A DNA stretch of 6,082 nt from Candidatus Daviesbacteria bacterium RIFCSPLOWO2_02_FULL_41_8 (GCA_001777455.1 MFDZ01000021.1:1-6082); one strand, 5' to 3'; positions 1 to 4,805 are shown, numbered from the stretch's first letter. The notes: generated by a model from the sequence alone, not told the origin. A program made the numbers and translations.

Positions 1-453
1 GTTTTGATTAGGGGGAAGGGGGAAGGGGGAAGGGGGAAGGGTTTTGGAGAAAAAGAGAAGTTTTTGAAAACCGGGGAAGAGGCTCTTTGGTTGGGGATAG
101 CACAGGTAATAGACGGCAACAGGGTGGGTGATATTTCGGCGGCAATTCAAAAAAAAGTGGAAAGCAATGGTTTCAGTGTGGTCAGAAGCTTGGTGGGACA
201 CGGGGTTGGCAGAAGCTTGCATGAGGAGCCGGAAATACCCGGATTCGGTAAAGCCGGCACCGGCCCGGTCCTAAGAAATGGTATGAGCCTGGCAATTGAA
301 GTAATTTATACGGCAGGATTGCCGGATGTAAGTTTAGAAAAGGACGGCTGGACTTTCAGTTCATCCGATCGCTCGACAGGAGGACTTTTTGAAATGACAG
401 TGATTGTAGGAGAAAAGCAGCCTGAAGTATTAACTAAAGTTTATGGGTTGTAA
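1..453 (+). CDS. map: Methionine aminopeptidase type I, C-terminal part (5' end outside window)
   Basis: This enzyme removes the initiator methionine from nascent proteins in the cytoplasm, using a two-metal centre. The reading frame is open from base 1, so the gene is cut by the window edge. About 150 codons of a usual ~250 are present, and the two Asp metal ligands must lie upstream. Visible family marks are VGHGVG (metal-ligand His) followed by LHEEP (catalytic His), AIE (metal-ligand Glu, in AIEV instead of the usual IEP), DGWT, and FEMTV, which keeps the last metal-ligand Glu but has Met where the family usually has His (FEHT). Just before the TGEEALWLGI helix there is a Gly/Arg/Lys loop encoded by a 7-nt tandem repeat (11-41). 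A TTG at 4 could be read as a start but would omit the Asp ligands, so it is not used. The gene leads infA by 40 nt, the usual order downstream of secY-adk. Confidence 0.93.
   Translation, partial: VLIRGKGEGGRGKGFGEKEKFLKTGEEALWLGIAQVIDGNRVGDISAAIQKKVESNGFSVVRSLVGHGVGRSLHEEPEIPGFGKAGTGPVLRNGMSLAIEVIYTAGLPDVSLEKDGWTFSSSDRSTGGLFEMTVIVGEKQPEVLTKVYGL
11..41 (+). repeat. Heptanucleotide tandem repeat GGGGGAA x4 inside map
   Basis: Four exact copies of GGGGGAA plus a trailing GGG lie in the open reading frame of map. The translated stretch is RGKGEGGRGKG, a flexible basic loop. Seven is not a multiple of three, so gain or loss of one unit would shift the frame, and only a change of three units keeps it. 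The position corresponds to the variable loop between the second metal Asp and the helix starting TGEEALW in the MetAP fold. Confidence 0.9.
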
Positions 454-493
454 TATGAAGCTAGTTCTGCTAAAATACCTTGGCTTTTAGATT

Positions 494-736
494 ATGTTAA
501 AAGATGTAATAGAGGTAGAGGGTAAAGTTAGGGAGGTTTTACCGAATACTTTGTTTAGAGTAGAGATTGATAGGAGTGTTGATGTGCCCGAACTGCTGGG
601 GCGGGTAATTTTGTGTCATATCTCAGGCAAGATGAGGATGCACTATATCAGGCTTTTGGAAGGGGACAGAGTCCGGATAGAGATGAGCCCGAGATATGAT
701 CTGGATAAGGGCCGCATCACATTCAGGCTCAAGTGA
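494..736 (+). CDS. infA: Translation initiation factor IF-1
   Basis: IF-1 is a small OB-fold protein that binds the 30S A site during initiation and helps IF-2 and IF-3. The 80-residue product has the family core: DVIEVEG at 4-10, LPNTLFRVE at 16-24, [17 protein letters not shown] at 42-58, and a [10 protein letters not shown] ending. It is about 8 residues longer than the usual ~72. Most of the excess is between FRVE and HISGK, where some 17 residues (25-41) replace the usual ~9. There is also one extra Arg in SPRYDL. The ATG at 494 gives the standard N-terminus; no Shine-Dalgarno sequence is visible upstream. The TGA stop lies in the first unit of the inverted heptad array that separates it from rpmJ. 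The order map-infA-rpmJ is classical. Confidence 0.96.
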   Translation: MLKDVIEVEGKVREVLPNTLFRVEIDRSVDVPELLGRVILCHISGKMRMHYIRLLEGDRVRIEMSPRYDLDKGRITFRLK

Positions 737-801
737 TAAGTGACTAGTGCTGAGTGATAAGTCAGAAAAGACTTAGCACTTTCCACTTTGCACTCAGCAC
801 T
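732..801 (+). repeat. Inverted pair of heptad arrays (AGTGNNN)n / (NNNCACT)n, long imperfect hairpin
   Basis: From 732 four AGTGNNN units run head to tail (732, 739, 746, 753), followed by a degenerate AGTC unit at 760. From 774 to 801 four NNNCACT units follow (ends at 780, 787, 794, 801), which is the complement of the left array. Folded, the invariant AGTG of each left unit pairs with CACT of its right partner while much of the variable part bulges. The apex is AAGTC-AGAAAA-GACTT (759-774). The 70-nt structure fills the infA-rpmJ gap and includes the infA stop. There is no T-tract after it, so it is not an ordinary factor-independent terminator. It could be a mobile palindromic repeat or an mRNA processing/stability element. 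Confidence 0.85.
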
Positions 802-808
802 AATTATT

Positions 809-925
809 ATGAAAGTAGCAGCTAGTATAAAAACAAGATGTAAATTTTGTAAAATAGTTAAGCGGGAGGGCATTTTGTATGTCATTTGCCCGCGGGACCC
901 GAGACACAAACAAAGGCAAGGCTAA
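809..925 (+). CDS. rpmJ: 50S ribosomal protein L36
   Basis: L36 is the smallest large-subunit protein and binds 23S rRNA. This 38-residue ORF reads [11 protein letters not shown] at the start, then CKFC, then [14 protein letters not shown]. Cys11, Cys14, Cys27 and His33 form the expected CCCH zinc site, so this is the zinc-binding form of L36. The length and the final PRHKQRQG tail match the family (typically 37-38 residues). The ATG at 809 follows TAATT directly after the inverted heptad array, and no Shine-Dalgarno motif is seen. Its position between infA and rpsM is the classical one. The gene is short enough to be missed by automatic length cut-offs. Confidence 0.96.
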   Translation: MKVAASIKTRCKFCKIVKREGILYVICPRDPRHKQRQG

Positions 926-931
926 TTATGA

Positions 932-959
932 ATATCAAATGTCAAATATCAAATATCAA
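932..959 (+). repeat. Heptad tandem repeat AT(A/G)TCAA x4 upstream of rpsM
   Basis: Four head-to-tail 7-mers, ATATCAA, ATGTCAA, ATATCAA and ATATCAA, occupy the rpmJ-rpsM gap and end just before the rpsM ribosome binding site. Unlike the array before rpmJ, no inverted partner array is seen here. Confidence 0.88.
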
Positions 960-962
960 AAT

Positions 963-967
963 GGAGG
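963..967 (+). promoter_or_regulatory. Shine-Dalgarno site of rpsM
   Basis: GGAGG lies 11 nt before the rpsM ATG. It is the clearest canonical ribosome binding site in the window and fixes the start. It shows that the host uses a normal CCUCC anti-Shine-Dalgarno, although several neighbouring genes (infA, rpmJ, rpoA, rplM) show none. Confidence 0.75.
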
Positions 968-978
968 AAAATTACTAA

Positions 979-1392
979 ATGGCTCGTATTGCCGGTGTGG
1001 ACCTCCCGGAGAATAAACGGGTAGATATCGGATTAACTTATATATTCGGTATAGGCCGCTCCAATGTGGTGGCTGTATTAAAAGACGCCGGGGTAGACGG
1101 AGCCAAAAGAGTGAAGGATTTAACGGAAGAGGAAATTAATAAATTGCAAAAACAAGTTGAGAAGTTTAAAGTGGAAGGAGATTTAAGACAGGAAGTTGAG
1201 CAAAATATTAAAAGACTGGAAGAAACCGGCAGTTACAGAGGACTGCGGCACAGAAAAGGTTTGCCGTCAAGAGGACAGCGGACCAGGAGCAATGCCCGGA
1301 CCAAGCGGGGCAAGAGAAAGACTGTCGGAACCGTCAGAAAAGAAGTTGTAGCAAAAACAGGCGGTCCGGCGGGGGGAGAAACTAAAAACTAA
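979..1392 (+). CDS. rpsM: 30S ribosomal protein S13
   Basis: S13 sits in the head of the small subunit, contacts L5 and L31 in intersubunit bridges, and reaches the P-site tRNA with its tail. The 137-residue product begins [22 protein letters not shown] and has FGIGRS, the KVEGDLR helix, [14 protein letters not shown] and [14 protein letters not shown], all diagnostic. The family usually has ~118-126 residues and ends soon after the RKTV region. Here about 20 more residues follow (roughly 118-137), ending in a Gly-rich [10 protein letters not shown]. The start is supported by GGAGG at 963-967. It is followed by rpsK after 2 nt, with the linking sequence TAATTATG, so the pair is probably translationally coupled. 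Confidence 0.97.
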   Translation: MARIAGVDLPENKRVDIGLTYIFGIGRSNVVAVLKDAGVDGAKRVKDLTEEEINKLQKQVEKFKVEGDLRQEVEQNIKRLEETGSYRGLRHRKGLPSRGQRTRSNARTKRGKRKTVGTVRKEVVAKTGGPAGGETKN

Positions 1393-1394
1393 TT

Positions 1395-1790
1395 ATGGCC
1401 AAAAGACAGATAAAAACAAAAACAATTAAGAAAGTTGAAAAAAGAGTCAGCAGCGGCAGAGTTTACGTTACTGCAACTTTCAATAACACTTTAATTACCT
1501 TAACCGATGCCTCCGGCAATACGCTATCCTGGGGGACTTCCGGCACGGCAGGTTTTAAAGGCGCCAGACGCGCAACTCCGTTTGCGGCAATTTCCGCTAT
1601 GGAAAAACTGGCTCAAACTGCCAAAGGATTGGGGATGAGTTCGGTTGAAGTCTATATTAAAGGTCCGGGATCAGGCAGGGATGCCACCATTAAAGCTCTC
1701 CGGGGTGCCGGAATTAACATTACTATGATTGCCGACGTGACACCTATTCCCCACAACGGCCCCAGGCCGAAAAAAAGGAGGAGAGTATGA
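1395..1790 (+). CDS. rpsK: 30S ribosomal protein S11
   Basis: S11 is a platform protein that helps shape the mRNA exit path and contacts 16S rRNA near the Shine-Dalgarno helix. The 131 residues match the family in length and order: a basic N-terminus (KRQIKTKTIKKVEKR), GRVYVTATFNNTLITLTD, the GTSGTAGFKGARRATPFAA loop, the VYIKGPGSGRDATIKAL segment, and the signature DVTPIPHNG. The usual NGCRPPKRRRV ending is NGPRPKKRRRV, so the Cys is replaced by Pro. The start follows the rpsM stop by 2 nt; a G-rich run inside the rpsM 3' end (around 1372-1379) lies a little far (~15 nt) to act as a Shine-Dalgarno site. The TGA stop is followed at once by the TTTTCAA array. Confidence 0.97.
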   Translation: MAKRQIKTKTIKKVEKRVSSGRVYVTATFNNTLITLTDASGNTLSWGTSGTAGFKGARRATPFAAISAMEKLAQTAKGLGMSSVEVYIKGPGSGRDATIKALRGAGINITMIADVTPIPHNGPRPKKRRRV

Positions 1791-1793
1791 TAA

Positions 1794-1833
1794 TTTTCAA
1801 TTTTCAATTTTCAATTTTCAATTTCGAATTGAA
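1794..1833 (+). repeat. Heptad tandem repeat TTTTCAA x4 with an inverted end, before rpsD
   Basis: Four exact TTTTCAA units run from 1794 to 1821, then TTTCG and the inverted segment AATTGAA (1827-1833). TTCAATT at 1817-1823 and AATTGAA at 1827-1833 form a perfect 7-bp stem with a TCG loop. The right arm shares its last AA with the AAGGGGA ribosome binding site of rpsD at 1832-1838. The array fills most of the rpsK-rpsD gap. Confidence 0.88.
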
Positions 1834-1847
1834 GGGGAATTTTTAAT

Positions 1848-2450
1848 ATGGCAAGGTATACCGGACCGAAGAGGAGATTATCCAGAAGAGAAGGCTTGGC
1901 GCTGTTTGCTAAAGATGCTAAAGCGCTGGAGAAAAAAGGGGCAGTGCCTCCCGGACAACACGGATTGGGCAGAAGGCGGCGGATATCAGAATATGGTGTT
2001 CAGTTGAGGGAAAAACAAAAAGCGAAAAGATTTTTTGGTATTCTGGAAAAACAATTCAAACGGTATTTTGTCGAGGCCAGCAAAGTCAGGGGCGCAACTG
2101 GTCTTGCCCTGCTGCAAACTTTGGAAACCAGGTTGGATAATGTAGTCTACCGGCTAAATTTTGCAAAGAGCAGGGCCGGAGCAAGGCAGATGGTCAGTCA
2201 CGGGCACATTAAGATAGATGGCAAAAAAGTCAACATTCCGTCTTATAAAGTGAGTGTTAATCAGACTATTGAAATTACATCTCAAATGAGAGATAATACA
2301 CAGGTTAAAAAGAGTTTGGACGAGGAATCAACCTTGCCGGAGTGGCTTGAAAGAAAGGCTACCGTGGGCAGGGTTTTAAGAATGCCGGGGCGGGAAGAAA
2401 TGGAACAATCAATTGATGAGCAATTGATTGTCGAGTATTATTCTCGTTAA
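1848..2450 (+). CDS. rpsD: 30S ribosomal protein S4
   Basis: S4 is a primary 16S rRNA binder that starts 30S assembly and lines the mRNA entry tunnel. The 200-residue product starts MARYTGPKRRLSRREG, has PPGQHG at 34-39, EYGVQLREKQKAKR at 48-61, the S4 RNA-binding domain at about 92-155 (RLDNVVYRLNF...SHGHIKIDGKKVNIPSY), and ends EQLIVEYYSR, all typical. The N-terminal zinc cysteines found in some homologues (CRLC) are absent (RRLS), so it is the cysteine-free form, although PPGQHG recalls the zinc-bearing versions. AAGGGGA at 1832-1838 supports the start. In many bacteria S4 represses its own operon; no classical S4 pseudoknot can be recognised by eye, but the preceding heptad hairpin touches the ribosome binding site. 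Confidence 0.97.
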   Translation: MARYTGPKRRLSRREGLALFAKDAKALEKKGAVPPGQHGLGRRRRISEYGVQLREKQKAKRFFGILEKQFKRYFVEASKVRGATGLALLQTLETRLDNVVYRLNFAKSRAGARQMVSHGHIKIDGKKVNIPSYKVSVNQTIEITSQMRDNTQVKKSLDEESTLPEWLERKATVGRVLRMPGREEMEQSIDEQLIVEYYSR

Positions 2451-2454
2451 TATT

Positions 2455-3360
2455 ATGTTCAAGATTAAAACAGAAAAAGAATCAGAAAATTTTGCTCAGC
2501 TCGCAATTGAGCCACTTGAGGCAGGATTTGGCCATACTTTGGGTAACAGCTTAAGAAGAGTAATGCTGACCGTATTGTCGGGGTCTGCCGTGACTTCAAT
2601 CAAGATTGACGGGGTGGCCCACAGATTTTCAACAATTGACGGTGTTTTGGAAGACGTGATTGAAATAATCTTAAATATCAAAAAAATCCGTCTAAGCGTA
2701 CATTCCGACAAACCGGTTAAATTAATTCTGAAAGCATCAGGCAAGGGCGTAGCAAAGGCTTCAGCTTTGGAGATTTTAGGAGATGGAGAGATTGCCAATC
2801 TGGAACAACCAATAGCTACTTTAACGGATGCCAAATCAAAGCTCAATATAGAAATGACGGCAGAGCAGGGTAAGGGTTATTCGGTTTCGGACGAAAGGAA
2901 AACCGAAGAAATAGGGGTTATTTCAGTGGATGCGCTTTTTAGCCCGGTAGTATCGGTTAACTATACGGTTGAACCGACCAGGGTAGGACGGAGCACTGAT
3001 TTTGATAAACTAATACTGGATGTGACGACAGACGGAACTATTTCTCCGCTGGAGGCCCTAAATTCCGCGGCGAAGATTTTATCCGATACTTTTCATGCGA
3101 TTTTTGAGCCGGTGATTGAGGAAGAGGCAGAAGATACGTCTTCCAAGGTTTCCGAAGAGACTTTGAAATTAACCATTGAAGAGCTGGATTTACCGGTCAG
3201 AATTACCAATGCCCTAAAGGCAATAGAAATTAACACCATTGAAGACTTGATTAACACCCCGCGTCCGCAATTACTTAAAGCCAAGAACTTGGGGGCTAAA
3301 TCCATCCGCTTAATATCTGAGAAGCTGGTTGAGAGGGGGTTGACTCTTAGTGAGGCATAG
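2455..3360 (+). CDS. rpoA: DNA-directed RNA polymerase subunit alpha
   Basis: Alpha dimerises to nucleate RNA polymerase assembly, and its C-terminal domain touches UP elements and activators. The 301-residue product has the dimerisation/assembly domain with EPLEAGFGHTLGNSLRRV at 19-36 and FSTIDGVLEDVIEIILNIK, a variable acidic linker (IEEEAEDTSS), and the C-terminal helix-hairpin-helix domain from about 243. R249, N252, K255, N278, G280, K282 and S283 match DNA-contact or core positions of the E. coli domain (R265, N268, K271, N294, G296, K298, S299), while the position equal to E. coli E302 is a Leu. The ATG at 2455, four nt after the rpsD stop, gives the standard MFKIKTE N-terminus. A TTG at 2428 in the same frame lies within rpsD and is not preferred. 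No Shine-Dalgarno is visible. Its 3' end overlaps rplQ by 11 nt. Confidence 0.97.
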   Translation: MFKIKTEKESENFAQLAIEPLEAGFGHTLGNSLRRVMLTVLSGSAVTSIKIDGVAHRFSTIDGVLEDVIEIILNIKKIRLSVHSDKPVKLILKASGKGVAKASALEILGDGEIANLEQPIATLTDAKSKLNIEMTAEQGKGYSVSDERKTEEIGVISVDALFSPVVSVNYTVEPTRVGRSTDFDKLILDVTTDGTISPLEALNSAAKILSDTFHAIFEPVIEEEAEDTSSKVSEETLKLTIEELDLPVRITNALKAIEINTIEDLINTPRPQLLKAKNLGAKSIRLISEKLVERGLTLSEA

Positions 3361-3916
3361 GGTTTATGGTAAACACCTCGGCCGGGATAAGGATCAACGC
3401 AAGGGTCTTTTTAAAGGACTAGTATATTCTTTGTTTTCTTTGGGTACTATTGCGACTTCAGAGGCAAAAGCAAAAGCCATCAAAGGTTTGGTGGACAGGA
3501 TAATTAATTCCGCAAAGGAAAATTCAAAGTTCCCCAAACCACTGGTACAATCTTTCGTGAATGATAAATTTTTGCAGAAACGGTTAACTGATGATATTTT
3601 GCCTAAATTGGGTAGCCGCAGCTCGGGTTATACAAAAATAATCAGGATGGGAACAAGATTGGGTGATCAAACCATGATGGTTAAGATGAGTCTGATTGGG
3701 GCGGAGGAGCTGAAGCCGATAGACAAAGGGTCAAGGGTCAAGAGTCTAAGAACTCGCTCACAAGTTCGCAAGACCTTGCGACAGCAAGCTGTCTTAGAGT
3801 CAAGTAAGAAAGAAGTTGAGAAAGAGCCTACAGGAGCAAAACCAGAGACGAAAAAACCTACTAAGAAGACACAGACTACTAAAAAAACCATCAGAAGAGA
3901 AGGGAAAAAGGTCTAG
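3350..3916 (+). CDS. rplQ: 50S ribosomal protein L17 with long basic C-terminal extension
   Basis: L17 binds 23S rRNA near the polypeptide exit tunnel. The GTG start at 3350 gives MRHRVYGKHLGRDKDQRKGLFKGLVYSLF, matching the L17 N-terminus; it overlaps the end of rpoA by 11 nt, and a GAGAGGGGG run at 3331-3339 can serve as ribosome binding site. The conserved core (ATSEAKAKAIKGLVDRI, then RSSGYTKIIRMGTRLGDQTMMVKMSLIG) ends at about residue 122. The remaining ~65 residues are an extension beyond the usual ~115-125-residue protein: first a stretch encoded by GGGTCAA-type heptads and a palindromic segment (residues ~127-152), then a Lys/Thr/Glu-rich low-complexity tail. The stop codon TAG lies inside the next heptad array (3912-3932). 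Confidence 0.95.
   Translation: MRHRVYGKHLGRDKDQRKGLFKGLVYSLFSLGTIATSEAKAKAIKGLVDRIINSAKENSKFPKPLVQSFVNDKFLQKRLTDDILPKLGSRSSGYTKIIRMGTRLGDQTMMVKMSLIGAEELKPIDKGSRVKSLRTRSQVRKTLRQQAVLESSKKEVEKEPTGAKPETKKPTKKTQTTKKTIRREGKKV
3728..3803 (+). repeat. Heptad units and nested palindromes within the rplQ 3' end
   Basis: GGGTCAA, GGGTCAA and GAGTCTA run in 7-nt register from 3728 to 3748, and another GAGTCAA sits at 3797-3803. Between them are two tight palindromes: TCGCAAG-AC-CTTGCGA (3766-3781, 7-bp arms) and GACAGC-AA-GCTGTC (3780-3793, 6-bp arms). A wider imperfect pairing joins TCTAAGA at 3745-3751 with TCTTAGA at 3792-3798. The segment looks like the window's intergenic repeats but is read in frame as part of L17. 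Confidence 0.75.
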
Positions 3917-3932
3917 ACTCTAGACTCTAGTG
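3912..3932 (+). repeat. Heptad tandem repeat TCTAGAC (=TAGACTC) x3 spanning the rplQ stop
   Basis: TCTAGAC occurs twice, followed by TCTAGTG, in 7-nt register. The first TAG in the array is the stop codon of rplQ (3914-3916). Rotated, the unit is TAGACTC, the exact reverse complement of GAGTCTA at 3742-3748 inside rplQ, so the two arrays are in opposite orientation about 165 nt apart. The array fills most of the rplQ-rplM gap. Confidence 0.85.
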
Positions 3933-3946
3933 ACCAACCACTAATT

Positions 3947-4360
3947 ATGAGCACCAATACACTGTCAGCTAAAGATATCAAAAGAGAAACTTACACCATT
4001 GATGCCGGCGGAAAGATTTTGGGAAGACTGGCAACAGAGGTGGCGACTATTTTAATGGGCAAAAAGAAACCGCAGTTTGTGCCCTATTTGGATACGGGGG
4101 ATTTTGTAGTAGTGACGAATGCCAAAGAAGTGAAAGTAACGGGAAAAAAGAGGAAAGATAAAATTTATGCCAGTCACTCCGGTTATCCGGGAGGGTTAAA
4201 AACAGAGACTTTTGATAAGATGATTAAACGGAAACCGGAATTTATAATTGAACATGCAGTCAAAGGCATGCTGCCTCACAACCGGTTGGGAGCCCAGATG
4301 ATTAAAAAACTGAAAGTGTTTGCAGGTCCCGCCAAAGGCGTGGCAAAGGAAGCCAAATAA
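3947..4360 (+). CDS. rplM: 50S ribosomal protein L13
   Basis: L13 is an early-assembly 23S rRNA-binding protein. The 137-residue product has the canonical segments: [60 protein letters not shown], the K-rich [24 protein letters not shown] and KKLKVFAGP. The usual EHPHxAQxP-like end after YAGP is missing; the protein finishes [11 protein letters not shown]. The ATG at 3947 follows TAATT and no Shine-Dalgarno sequence is visible, only the heptad array upstream. The stop TAA overlaps the rpsI ATG by one base (TAATG), the usual L13-S9 pairing and probably translationally coupled. Confidence 0.97.
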   Translation: MSTNTLSAKDIKRETYTIDAGGKILGRLATEVATILMGKKKPQFVPYLDTGDFVVVTNAKEVKVTGKKRKDKIYASHSGYPGGLKTETFDKMIKRKPEFIIEHAVKGMLPHNRLGAQMIKKLKVFAGPAKGVAKEAK

Positions 4361-4749
4361 TGGAAAATATTACCACTGTCGGTCGGAGAAAAGAAGCAGT
4401 AGCCAGAGTGTTTTTAAGTCCCGGCAAGGGACAAATTACGGTTAACGGAAAAGCCATCACGGAATATTTTCCAGGCTCACTTCTGCAAAAGTTATACAAT
4501 AAACCTGTAGATATAACTAAAACCTCCGGCAAGTTTGCTATGACGGTAAAAGTAGCTGGCGGAGGACAAATTTCACAATTGGATGCAGTGGTGCACGGTA
4601 TTGCGAGAGCTATTGCCAAAACAGACCCGGCCGCCCGGACTGCCTTGAAAAAAGAAGGTTTGCTGACTAGGGACGCCAGGGTTAAAGAGCGTCGCAAATA
4701 CGGCAATGCCCAAAAAGCCCGGGCCAAGAAACAATCTCCAAAGCGGTAG
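4360..4749 (+). CDS. rpsI: 30S ribosomal protein S9
   Basis: S9 is a head protein whose basic C-terminal tail reaches the P-site tRNA anticodon loop. The 129 residues have the family length and signatures: TVGRRKEAVARVFL, GKGQITVNGK, the KVAGGGQISQLDAVVHGIARAI glycine-rich segment, and DARVKERRKYGNAQKAR. The common C-terminal QFSKR is QSPKR here; the essential terminal Lys-Arg is kept. AAAGGA at 4345-4350 inside rplM, 9 nt before the ATG, is a good ribosome binding site. It is the last gene of the operon: a hairpin with a T-tract follows its stop. Confidence 0.97.
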   Translation: MENITTVGRRKEAVARVFLSPGKGQITVNGKAITEYFPGSLLQKLYNKPVDITKTSGKFAMTVKVAGGGQISQLDAVVHGIARAIAKTDPAARTALKKEGLLTRDARVKERRKYGNAQKARAKKQSPKR

Positions 4750-4764
4750 TTTTACATTTTCGTC

Positions 4765-4805
4765 ATTGCGAAGCCACGAAGTGGCTATGGCAATCCTTTT
4801 TTCTT
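4765..4805 (+). terminator. Factor-independent terminator after rpsI, built on a GTCATTGCGA...GGCAATCC palindrome
   Basis: AGCCAC (4772-4777) and GTGGCT (4781-4786) form a 6-bp stem around a GAA loop. It is extended outward by ATTGC (4765-4769) pairing with GCAAT (4790-4794) across an internal loop. TTTTTT at 4797-4802 and further Ts follow. The T-tract is only on the plus side, so it serves the ribosomal protein operon. The flanks CGTCATTGCGA and GGCAATCC resemble a palindromic repeat type that, from general knowledge, recurs between genes in many unrelated bacterial genomes. Confidence 0.8.

Larger units (their letters stand above)
928..978 (+). other. Possible 16-codon leader ORF abutting rpsM, built on the heptad repeat
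   Basis: An ATG at 928, two nt after the rpmJ stop, opens a frame reading MNIKCQISNIKMEENY that ends in TAA at 976-978, immediately before the rpsM ATG at 979. Such a junction could couple rpsM translation to upstream ribosomes. Most of the peptide is simply the translation of the AT(A/G)TCAA repeat, no family is recognisable, and the start has no Shine-Dalgarno sequence. It may well be a chance by-product of the repeat. Confidence 0.25.

Noticed and set aside
455..490. 11-codon ORF (MKLVLLKYLGF) between map and infA
   Set aside because: It has no ribosome binding site and no known leader peptide features; a frame of this length is likely by chance.
732..801. Transcription terminator after infA
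   Set aside because: The hairpin has no following T-tract and lies inside a continuous operon.
643..909. Minus-strand 88-residue ORF across infA 3' end and rpmJ
   Set aside because: It is antisense to infA and rpmJ, which are certain, and much of it is translation of the inverted heptad array.
734..1790. Recoded UGA as seen in some Candidate Phyla Radiation groups
   Set aside because: infA and rpsK end in TGA exactly where the family proteins end, and no in-frame TGA interrupts the other genes.
2428..2454. Upstream TTG start for rpoA
   Set aside because: It lies inside rpsD and adds residues before the standard MFKIKTE start; the ATG at 2455 fits better.
2496..2846. Minus-strand 116-residue ORF within rpoA
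   Set aside because: It is wholly antisense to the conserved alpha subunit domain and has no motif or start signal.
11..3932. CRISPR array or partial CRISPR
   Set aside because: The units are only 7 nt, contiguous, without spacers and differ between sites; no cas gene is present.
4302..4727. Minus-strand 141-residue ORF
   Set aside because: It is antisense to rpsI and the rplM end; both plus-strand proteins match their families closely.
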